DNA of 64,000 nucleotides from DATGZH01 sp035297265 (GTDB lineage Bacteria; Actinomycetota; Acidimicrobiia; Acidimicrobiales; RAAP-2). Shown piece by piece: positions 16,995 through 23,285 of the stretch (positions are counted from its first letter, which is position 1; each line of letters starts with the position of its first letter). The stretch lies in NCBI GenBank assembly GCA_035297265.1, contig DATGZH010000019.1, positions 85,630-149,629 of the forward strand, written 5' to 3'. Both the position numbers and the translations under genes were made by a program. The notes beneath the pieces were generated by a model that worked only from the letters and a program-made list of their open reading frames with translations, ran no database searches and was not told the DNA's origin.

Positions 16995-17642
16995 TCAGGT
17001 CGGGGAGGGGCGGAGCCCGTCGCAGACGATGTCGAGCATCTGGCGGTAGGAGGCCGGGTTGGAACCGGGCCGCCGCCCGGCGGCCACCACCGTGCCGACG
17101 ACGAGGCCGATGACGGTTGACGGGTCCACGTCGCGGCGAACCGCTCCGGCCTGCTTGGCCCGCTCGAGGAGGACGGCGATGCCGAGCTCCATGCGCTCGA
17201 GCTCGGCCGCGCACGCCGTCTTGATGTCGATGCCCGCGGTGGCCATGGCGTCCATGAGGTCGTGCTTGGCCGACGCCTGAGCCGCGAAGACCTCGATGAA
17301 GTCGAAGAAGGCCGGACCGGCGTCGGCCCGGGCGGCGAAGGCCTCGGTGGCCTCGACGAGCTGCTGGAGGCGCGTGAAGACGATGGCCTCGAAGAGGGCC
17401 TCTTTGGTGGGGAAGTGGCGGTAGAGGGTGCCGACGCCCACACCCGCCCGCTCGGCCACCTTGTCGACCGGGACCGAGACGCCCTCCTCGGCGAAGGTCT
17501 CCTCGGCGGCCACGAGGATGCGCTCGCGGTTCTTGGCCGCGTCGGCCCGGAGTGGCCGACCCTCGTCGGCCCGGGTCGTCGGCTCGGCCGGCCCCGTCCC
17601 CAGGGCGACCGCCGCGGTGTCCACGCCCCCCGTCACGTCCAC
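16995..17642 (-). CDS. TetR-family transcriptional regulator
   Basis: About 215 aa. An unstructured N-terminus is followed by the TetR HTH: NRERILVAAEETFAEEGVSV, then VDKVAERAGVGVGTLYRHFP and TKEALFEAI. The C-terminal ligand/dimer domain is helical. GTG at 17642 or 17636 are equivalent candidates. It is divergent from an MFS exporter, and the shared 150-bp region holds two inverted repeats over the exporter promoter. The natural inference is ligand-relieved repression of the exporter and of itself. Confidence 0.9.
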   Translation of the reverse strand: MDVTGGVDTAAVALGTGPAEPTTRADEGRPLRADAAKNRERILVAAEETFAEEGVSVPVDKVAERAGVGVGTLYRHFPTKEALFEAIVFTRLQQLVEATEAFAARADAGPAFFDFIEVFAAQASAKHDLMDAMATAGIDIKTACAAELERMELGIAVLLERAKQAGAVRRDVDPSTVIGLVVGTVVAAGRRPGSNPASYRQMLDIVCDGLRPSPT

Positions 17643-17665
17643 GACGCTGCCACCGCTAGGGTGTC

Positions 17666-17695
17666 TTGACAACTGGAACTTGGGTTCCGTATAGT
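17666..17695 (+). promoter_or_regulatory. Sigma-70-type promoter of the MFS exporter
   Basis: TTGACA (17666-17671) and TATAGT (17690-17695) are separated by 18 bases, near consensus and unusually AT-rich for this region. It lies about 100 bases before the exporter start. Confidence 0.7.
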
Positions 17696-17717
17696 GGCAA
17701 CCGGAATCACAGTTCCG
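17675..17717. promoter_or_regulatory. Two inverted repeats, likely TetR operators
   Basis: Repeat 1 is GGAAC-TTGG-GTTCC (17675-17688), sitting between the -35 and -10 boxes. Repeat 2 is CGGAA-TCACAG-TTCCG (17702-17717), just after the -10. Each is followed by a TATAGT-like hexamer (17690-17695 and 17720-17725), so the whole unit looks duplicated. Occupancy would block the exporter promoter. Confidence 0.6.
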
Positions 17718-17795
17718 ATTATAGTCCCTACGTCTTGTCGGCTGCGACCTCCGGAGCGTCCTCCCCTCCGGCGGCGCGCGCCCTGGAGGTGCACC

Positions 17796-19313
17796 GTGAC
17801 CACGACCGAGAGCCCAACGACCCAGCCCACGACCGCCGACCCCAAGCGCTTCCTGGCCCTCGTGATCATCGCCGCGGCCCAGCTCATGATCGTCCTGGAC
17901 GCCTCGGTGGTGATCGTGGCCCTCCCGTCGGCCCAGCGGGCCCTCCACATCTCGGTGGCCGACCGCCAGTGGGTGATGACCGCCTACACCCTGGCCTTCG
18001 GCAGCCTGCTCCTCCTCGGCGGGCGCATCGCCGACTACGTCGGCCGGCGGAAGATCTTCGTCATCGGCCTCGTGGGCTTCGCCGGGGCCTCCGCCCTCGG
18101 CGGCCTGGCCCAGAGCGCCGGGATGCTCTTCGGGGCCCGGGTCCTCCAGGGGGCCTTCGCCGCCCTGATGGCGCCCGCCGCGCTCTCGATCCTCACCGTC
18201 ACGTTCACCGAGCCCCGCGAGCGGGCCCGGGCCTTCGGCGTCTACGGCGCGGTGGCCGGGACCGGCGCGGCGATCGGCCTCGTGCTGGGCGGCCTCCTCA
18301 CCCAGTACGCCTCGTGGCGCTGGACGCTCCTCATCAACGTGCCGTTCGCCCTCCTGGCTGCGGTCGGCGCCCTGCGCTGGGTGGGCGAGAGCCGCCACGA
18401 ATCGCGCACCGGCTACGACCTCCCCGGCGCGCTCAGCGTGACGGTCGGCCTCTTCCTCCTCGTCTACGGCTTCACGACGGCCGGCACCGACGGCTGGTCC
18501 TCGCCGGTGACGCTCGCCCTCCTGATCTCGGCCGGGCTCGTGCTCGTCCTCTTCGTGCTCCTCGAGCTGCGCTCGCCCCACCCGCTCCTGCCGCTGCGGG
18601 TGGTCCTCGACCGCAACCGGGGCGGGGCCTTCTCGGCCTCGCTCCTCGTCGGGAGCGCCTTGCTCGGCACGTTCCTCTTCCTCACCTACTTCTTCCAGGG
18701 GACGCTGCACTACTCGGCGCTCAAGACCGGCTTCGCCTTCCTCCCCTTCTCGGCGGGCATCATCATCGGGGCCACGCTGGCCAGCCGGCTCCTGCCCCGC
18801 ATCGGGCCGCGGGCCCTCATGGTGACCGGCCTCGTCTTCGGCACGGTCGGCCTCGCCCTCTTCACCCGGCTCACGGTGGACAGCAGCTACCTGGTCGGCG
18901 TGCTGCCGAGCGAGATCATCGTCAGCCTCGGCATGGGGATGACGTTCGTCCCGATGAGCAGCACCGCCCTCATCGGGGTGGAGCCGAAGGACGCCGGCGT
19001 GGCGAGCGCCCTCGTGAACACCACCCAGCAGGTCGGCGGTTCGCTCGGCACCGCCCTCCTGAACACCGTGGCCGCCACGGCCGCCGCCAGCTTCGTGGTG
19101 GCCCACGGCCCGAGCGAAGAGGTCGTCCAGGCCGCGGCGGTGCACGGCTACACGACCGCCTTCACGGTGAGCGCCGTCCTCTTGGGCGGGGCAGCCCTGG
19201 TCTCGGCCCTCCTCATCCGGGCCTCCCGGCGCGACGTGCCGTCGGCCGAGGCGGTCGAGCTCGTGCCGGCAGTCGCGGTCGACGAGCTGGCGGCGGCGGA
19301 GACCGCCGCCTGA
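17796..19313 (+). CDS. MFS transporter, DHA2 (14-helix, EmrB/QacA) family
   Basis: 505 aa, with about 14 membrane helices. Family motifs are visible: VLDASVVIVALPSAQ in helix 1, GGRIADYVGRRKIF (motif A) and a motif C-like stretch GTGAAIGLVLGG in helix 5. It should export drugs or amphiphilic compounds with the proton gradient. GTG at 17796 follows CTGGAGGTG. The gene is divergent from a TetR regulator, and the promoter carries operator-like repeats, so it is probably induced by a substrate. The C-terminus is a short Ala/Glu-rich tail. Confidence 0.93.
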   Translation: MTTTESPTTQPTTADPKRFLALVIIAAAQLMIVLDASVVIVALPSAQRALHISVADRQWVMTAYTLAFGSLLLLGGRIADYVGRRKIFVIGLVGFAGASALGGLAQSAGMLFGARVLQGAFAALMAPAALSILTVTFTEPRERARAFGVYGAVAGTGAAIGLVLGGLLTQYASWRWTLLINVPFALLAAVGALRWVGESRHESRTGYDLPGALSVTVGLFLLVYGFTTAGTDGWSSPVTLALLISAGLVLVLFVLLELRSPHPLLPLRVVLDRNRGGAFSASLLVGSALLGTFLFLTYFFQGTLHYSALKTGFAFLPFSAGIIIGATLASRLLPRIGPRALMVTGLVFGTVGLALFTRLTVDSSYLVGVLPSEIIVSLGMGMTFVPMSSTALIGVEPKDAGVASALVNTTQQVGGSLGTALLNTVAATAAASFVVAHGPSEEVVQAAAVHGYTTAFTVSAVLLGGAALVSALLIRASRRDVPSAEAVELVPAVAVDELAAAETAA

Positions 19314-19322
19314 GGCCGGGCG

Positions 19323-20576
19323 TCAGGCCGGCCCGGTCGTCTCGGCCAGCCGGCGCTCGAGGTAGCGGCGCTCGGCCGTGGTCGTCGTGAGGGCCAGGGC
19401 CTCCTCGTAGGCGACGGCGGCCTCGGCCCGCCGGCCGAGGCGCCGGAGCAGGTCGGCCCGGGTGGCCGGCAGGAGCCGGTAGCCGTCGAGGGCGCCCTCG
19501 GCTGACAGCGCCTCGACGAGGTCGAGGCCGCGCTCGGGGCCCTCGGCCATGGCCACGGCCACCGCCCGGTTCAGCTCGACGACCGGCGAGCCGGTCAGCG
19601 CGGCCAGCTCGCCGTAGAGGACGACGATCTCCGCCCAGTCGGTCTCGGCTGCGCTCGGCGCGGCGAGGTGGCAGGCGGCGATGGCCGCCTGCACCTGGTA
19701 GGGGCCGGGCCGGTGCCGGCGCAGGGCCGCGTCGAGCAGCGCCACGCCCTCCTCGGCCAGCTCCCGGTCGAAGAGGCTGCGGTCCTGGTCCTCGAGCGGG
19801 ACGAGATCGCCGGCCGCGTCGACCCGGGCGCCCCGGCGGGCCTCGTGGAGCACCATCAAGGCCAGCAGCCCGACCGCCTCGGGCTCGTCGGGCATGAGGG
19901 CCACGAGCATGCGGCCGAGCCGGATGGCTTCGGACGAGAGGCTCTGGCGCAGCAGGTCGTCCCCGCTCGTGGCGGCGTAGCCCTCGTTGAAGAGGAGATA
20001 GAGGACAGCGAGCACGGCCCCGGTCCGCTCGGGCAGGAGGTGCCCGGGTGGCACCCGGTAGGGGATGGCGGCGTGGCGGATCTTGCGCTTGGCTCGTACC
20101 AGCCGCTGGGCCATCGTGGCCTCGGGGACGAGGAAGGCCCGGGCGATCTCGGCCGTCGTCAGGCCGACGAGGGTGCGCAGCGTCAGGGCCACTTGCGCCT
20201 CCACCGAGAGCGAGGGGTGGCAGCACGTGAAGATGAGCCGCAGGCGGTCGTCGACGATGCCGCTCTCGTCGATCGGTGGCGGTTCTGCGGGCGGGTGGAG
20301 CACGGCCGCCTCCTGCAGCTTGGCCGATCCGGTCGTGGCCCGGCGCAGCTGGTCGAGGGCCCGGTTGCGGGCCGTCGTGGTCAGCCAGGCGCCGGGGTTG
20401 CGCGGGACGCCGTCGCGGGGCCACCGCTCGAGAGCCCGCACGAAGGCGTCCTGCGCGCACTCCTCGGCCACCTCCCAGTCGCCGGTCACCCGGATGAGGG
20501 TGGCGACGACCCGTCCCCATTCCTCCCGGAAAGCGGCGGCCAGGGCCGCGTCGACGTCGGGTGCTACATCTCCCAG
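19323..20576 (-). CDS. ECF sigma factor, ECF42-like with C-terminal TPR-type extension (CTG start proposed)
   Basis: About 417 aa. Region 2 reads FREEWGRVVATLIRVTGDWE, then AEECAQDAFVRALERWP; region 4 contains LVGLTTAEIARAFLVPEATM. About 220 C-terminal helical residues form the extension typical of ECF42. The first ATG/GTG/TTG in frame (GTG at 20489) would delete helix 1 of region 2. The homology runs back to CTG at 20576, which has GAGG 5 bases upstream and gives a length close to its 413-residue paralogue at 56 kb. That start overlaps the end of the upstream DGPF gene, implying coupling. Confidence 0.85.
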   Translation of the reverse strand: MGDVAPDVDAALAAAFREEWGRVVATLIRVTGDWEVAEECAQDAFVRALERWPRDGVPRNPGAWLTTTARNRALDQLRRATTGSAKLQEAAVLHPPAEPPPIDESGIVDDRLRLIFTCCHPSLSVEAQVALTLRTLVGLTTAEIARAFLVPEATMAQRLVRAKRKIRHAAIPYRVPPGHLLPERTGAVLAVLYLLFNEGYAATSGDDLLRQSLSSEAIRLGRMLVALMPDEPEAVGLLALMVLHEARRGARVDAAGDLVPLEDQDRSLFDRELAEEGVALLDAALRRHRPGPYQVQAAIAACHLAAPSAAETDWAEIVVLYGELAALTGSPVVELNRAVAVAMAEGPERGLDLVEALSAEGALDGYRLLPATRADLLRRLGRRAEAAVAYEEALALTTTTAERRYLERRLAETTGPA

Positions 20577-20911
20577 ATCGGCCTCACTTCGATCGACCCG
20601 TGGCGGGCGCCCGGGATCTTGGCTGCCACCTCGATGGCCTCGTCGAGGTCCTTGCAGTCGACGAGGAAGAAGCCACCCATCTGCTCCTTGGTCTCGGCGA
20701 AGGGGCCGTCAGAGGTGAGGATCTCGCCGTCGCGCACCCGCACGGTGGTGGCGTCGGTCGTCGGGCGCAGGCGCTCGCCGCCCTCGATCACCCCCCGGGC
20801 CCCCATCTCCTCGCCGAACTTCCCGTACTCGGCCATCAGGGCCTCGCCCTCGTCGGGCGAGAGACCCGCATGCCACTGCTCGTCGGTGCAGATCAACAGG
20901 GCGTAGCGCAT
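20564..20911 (-). CDS. DGPF/YCII-domain protein
   Basis: 115 aa. The YCII fold is a ferredoxin-like alpha/beta protein. The family signature LTSDGPFAETKEQMGGFFLV, then CKDLDEAIEVAAKIP, is present, ending VRPIWEM. ECF42 sigma factors are characteristically encoded beside DGPF genes and activate them (known for Streptomyces). Here the stop lies within the start region of such a sigma gene. A TGTCGA/CGT promoter-like pair lies about 40-60 bases upstream. Biochemical activity is unknown. Confidence 0.9.
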   Translation of the reverse strand: MRYALLICTDEQWHAGLSPDEGEALMAEYGKFGEEMGARGVIEGGERLRPTTDATTVRVRDGEILTSDGPFAETKEQMGGFFLVDCKDLDEAIEVAAKIPGARHGSIEVRPIWEM

Positions 20912-20948
20912 GGTTCCTCCTCGGACGTCGGTGGTCGCTACCCCGACG

Positions 20949-20974
20949 ACGAACGGCGGCCCGCCGGATCGACA
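20949..20974 (-). promoter_or_regulatory. Putative ECF42 promoter of the first DGPF gene
   Basis: Reading on the minus strand, TGTCGA (20974-20969), 17 bases, then CGT (20951-20949) lies about 38 bases before the DGPF start. The same arrangement, with a shared CCGTTCGT, precedes the second DGPF gene. TGTCGA as the -35 element of ECF42 targets is from memory of published work. Confidence 0.55.
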
Positions 20975-21025
20975 GGGCGAGGCCGACGTCTACTCTGGCC
21001 GACGCCCAGGAAGGGAGGGACGGTT

Positions 21026-21124
21026 ATGACCTTCACGCCCGCCGAGCTCGAGTACCTGGCGTCGCAGCGCCTGGGGCGCCTGGCCACGATCGGGGCCAAC
21101 GGGGTGCTGATGAACAACCCGGTC
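21026..21124 (+). pseudogene. F420-type PPOX-fold protein, N-terminal fragment (interrupted)
   Basis: The first 33 codons (TFTPAELEYLASQRLGRLAT, then IGANGVLMNNPV) are the unmistakable start of an actinobacterial F420/PPOX-class flavin-fold oxidoreductase. After base 21124 the frame becomes unrelated and stops at 21184. The rest of the protein resumes in frame at 22053. Joining 21124 to 22053 gives ...NNPV|GYFVDAGAGVIEIGG..., as expected for the family. ATG at 21026 follows AAGGGAGGGA. Confidence 0.8.
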
Positions 21125-21161
21125 AGGACTAGTCCAGTGTCAACGTGGGCGAAGTGGCCTC

Positions 21162-21413
21162 CTAGCTGGGCAGACGGGCCGTGACGGTCGCTTCGGTGCA
21201 GGTCATCGGCACCCACGACGCCCCGGTTGCGAACCCCTGCTCGGGGTTCAGCTTGCCCATCGTCTCGACCTCGTAGGCGAAGGGGCGGCCACGGCATCGC
21301 TCGGCGGCCACGAGGTTGGCGAAGTCGCCGTCACCCACGTAGACGTAGACCTTCGTCGGGTCGCCCTCGGGCCACCGACTGGTCTCGCCCCGGGTCGCTC
21401 TCGGGGTCACCAA
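21162..21413 (-). CDS. Small hypothetical protein inside the insertion
   Basis: 83 aa if TTG at 21413 is used. The C-terminal part (VYVYVGDGDFANLVAAERCR, then PFAYEVETMGKLNPEQGF) has protein-like composition, but I do not recognise it. No good ribosome-binding site is seen. It is wholly within the inserted segment, so it is cargo, a relic or a chance frame. Confidence 0.3.
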   Translation of the reverse strand: MVTPRATRGETSRWPEGDPTKVYVYVGDGDFANLVAAERCRGRPFAYEVETMGKLNPEQGFATGASWVPMTCTEATVTARLPS

Positions 21414-21546
21414 ATCCCGATCTTGAAGAGGTGATCGGAGAAGTGGAGGGAGCGCACAGCGCCGAGGCTAGACATTCTCCATGCGACGCAGAGAAGGATG
21501 ACCACGTTTGTCGGCGTGAAAGCCGGGCTGCTTGGCTGAAGCACCG

Positions 21547-21984
21547 ATGAGGAAGATCCGATGGGCGTTGGCCGGCGCCCTCGTGCTCGTGCTCGCCCTG
21601 GGTTTCGGTGGCTGGTGGGTTTGGGGCAGATCGCTGGGCTGTGGGTGGCCTATGCGCGTCAGTGGCGATGCCAGCCGGGGACCGGTGGGTGCTGTCAACT
21701 GCTATCTGCGGTACGAGGCTGAGGACGATAGGGCAGGGTTAGCAACGGTGATGGTCCAGAACGGCGGCGGGCCTCCCGGCCACGTCACCGATACCGACCT
21801 GCGCTACTCGGCCGACGCTCGGAAGGGTGTCGCAAGGGTCAGCTTCAAAGACAGCGAGATCTCAACCAGCGTCGTGTACGTGAAGATCACCTACGCCGAT
21901 GGGGTCGTCCAGAACACAGCCGCTGAGAGTGAAGCGGCCTTTGGCATGGGCACAGCGTGGAAGGTTGACTTCGGCTCAAACTGA
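21547..21984 (+). CDS. Small secreted or membrane-anchored protein inside the insertion
   Basis: About 145 aa. A single N-terminal hydrophobic segment follows a basic start (MRKIRWALAGALVLVLALGF), then Trp-rich GGWWVWGRSLGCGWP. The mature domain has alternating beta-like sequence (GVARVSFKDSEISTSVVYVK) and ends AWKVDFGSN. No lipobox is clear. TTG at 21532 is an alternative start, but ATG at 21547 places the positive charge and hydrophobic core correctly. Function unknown. It is the main cargo of the segment that split the PPOX gene. Confidence 0.6.
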   Translation: MRKIRWALAGALVLVLALGFGGWWVWGRSLGCGWPMRVSGDASRGPVGAVNCYLRYEAEDDRAGLATVMVQNGGGPPGHVTDTDLRYSADARKGVARVSFKDSEISTSVVYVKITYADGVVQNTAAESEAAFGMGTAWKVDFGSN

Positions 21985-22052
21985 CCTACTAGCCATCTGA
22001 AGTCTTTGAACAACCTCAGACTGGTGGGCCCCCGGTACTACTAGAGCAGGTC

Positions 22053-22355
22053 GGGTACTTCGTCGACGCCGGGGCCGGGGTGATCGAGATCGGCGGGATC
22101 TTCATGGACGCGACCAGGAAGTACGCCAATGTGCTGGACAACGGGAAAGTCTCCCTCGTCGTGGACGACCTCGTCTCGGTCGACCCCTGGCAGGTCCGGG
22201 GGATCGAGATCAGGGGCCGGGGACCGGCCGTGACGCTGGACGAGCCGCTCCGGCCCCACCAGCGGCCCGAGATCATCCGCACCCACCCCCGGCGCATCCT
22301 CACCTGGGGCGTCGAGCCCGGGCCGATGCGGATGCTCGCCCGCAACGTGGGCTGA
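22053..22355 (+). pseudogene. F420-type PPOX-fold protein, C-terminal fragment
   Basis: In frame from 22053 the sequence reads GYFVDAGAGVIEIGGIFMDA, then VSLVVDDLVSVDPWQVRGIE and IIRTHPRRILTWGVEPG. This is the flavin/F420-binding barrel and C-terminus of the family whose N-terminus lies at 21026-21124. A GTG at 22080 could start a truncated product, but it would lack the first strands. The pair is one broken gene. Confidence 0.8.
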
Positions 22356-22365
22356 GCCCGGGGCG

Positions 22366-23277
22366 TCACGGCCGGTCGAGCTCGGCCAGCCGGTCGGCCA
22401 CGGCCAGCATCTGGCGGCCGACCGGTTGGAGGTCGACCCGGGTGCAGAGGAGCCCGGTCGACACCCGCTCCACGACGCCCCACTCCCAGATGGCGTCGGC
22501 GTCGCGTCCGGTCCGGGCCGCCAACCACCGGGCCCGTCCGAAAGGGTCGCCCTCGAGCAGCTCGAGTGGATCCTCGCGCATGACGATGCCCAGGTCGTAC
22601 TCGGGTTCGGCGAGCAACCCGTCGGGGTCGATGAGCTTGAAGCCGTCCGCCGCCTCGAGGGCGTTCCACTGGTGGACGTCGCCGTGGACGAGGACCGCCC
22701 GCTCGTCGTCGTGGGCGGCGATCCGGCGCTCGGCGCACGAGACCGCCTGCCCCACGGCCTCCTCGGAACACGGTCGGTCGAGCTCCTCCCAGAGCCCGGT
22801 GATGAAGTCGATCAGGTAGCGGCCCTTCTCCGCCCCGGTCGGCAGTCCGCAGTCCGGTGCCGGCCGCCAGATCCGCTCCATCGCCGCGCACAGGATCTCG
22901 TGGCGCTCTTCGAGGGGCCGACCGAGCTCGGAGAGGGGCCGGCCCAGCCGCTCCAGCAGGAGGGCGCCGCGGGGCGCGTCGTGACGGAGCAGCTCGGCGC
23001 AGCCCGCGCCGGCCGCCAGCCGCAGCACGGTGATCTCGTTCTGCACCTCGTGCCCGTCCCGGGGGACGAGCAGCTTGATGACGGCTGGTCCGCCGTCGGC
23101 CAGTCGGGCGACGGCCACGAAGGCCTCCGTGCCCCCGCCGAGGGGCTCCTCGACGGTGATGGACCAGTCGTGCTCGAGGCGGTCGATCAGCTCGGGCAGC
23201 TCGTCGAGCCACCGGGTGGCTCCGAGCTGCCCGGCCTTGTTGCGCACGACGGCCGGGACCTCGGGCGGGCGGTCCAC
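22366..23277 (-). CDS. Aminoglycoside/hydroxyurea-type antibiotic kinase (APH(6)/StrB-like)
   Basis: 303 aa. A protein-kinase-like fold of the APH_6_hur family: ATP lobe with EPLGGGTEAFVAVARL and PAVIKLL, catalytic loop VHGDVHQWN (D200, N205), and metal-binding IDPDG (D217). Family members phosphorylate streptomycin or hydroxyurea, but chromosomal members often have unknown substrates, so resistance is not implied. GTG at 23277 precedes the conserved N-terminal helices. It lies 8 bases from the stop-side neighbour's region and is probably cotranscribed downstream of the GH43-like gene. Confidence 0.85.
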   Translation of the reverse strand: MDRPPEVPAVVRNKAGQLGATRWLDELPELIDRLEHDWSITVEEPLGGGTEAFVAVARLADGGPAVIKLLVPRDGHEVQNEITVLRLAAGAGCAELLRHDAPRGALLLERLGRPLSELGRPLEERHEILCAAMERIWRPAPDCGLPTGAEKGRYLIDFITGLWEELDRPCSEEAVGQAVSCAERRIAAHDDERAVLVHGDVHQWNALEAADGFKLIDPDGLLAEPEYDLGIVMREDPLELLEGDPFGRARWLAARTGRDADAIWEWGVVERVSTGLLCTRVDLQPVGRQMLAVADRLAELDRP

Positions 23278-23285
23278 CGCCCCGC

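Larger units (their letters stand above)
21125..22052. mobile_element. 928-bp insertion splitting the PPOX gene, flanked by GGTC
   Basis: The segment is bounded by GGTC at 21121-21124 and at 22049-22052. Removing it with one GGTC copy exactly restores a 133-codon PPOX reading frame. The sequence is visibly less GC-rich than its flanks. It holds one clear gene (secreted protein) and one doubtful small ORF, and no transposase. The ends share only a short CTAGT in inverted orientation. It could be a non-autonomous element, a gene cassette or an illegitimate insertion. Confidence 0.6.
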
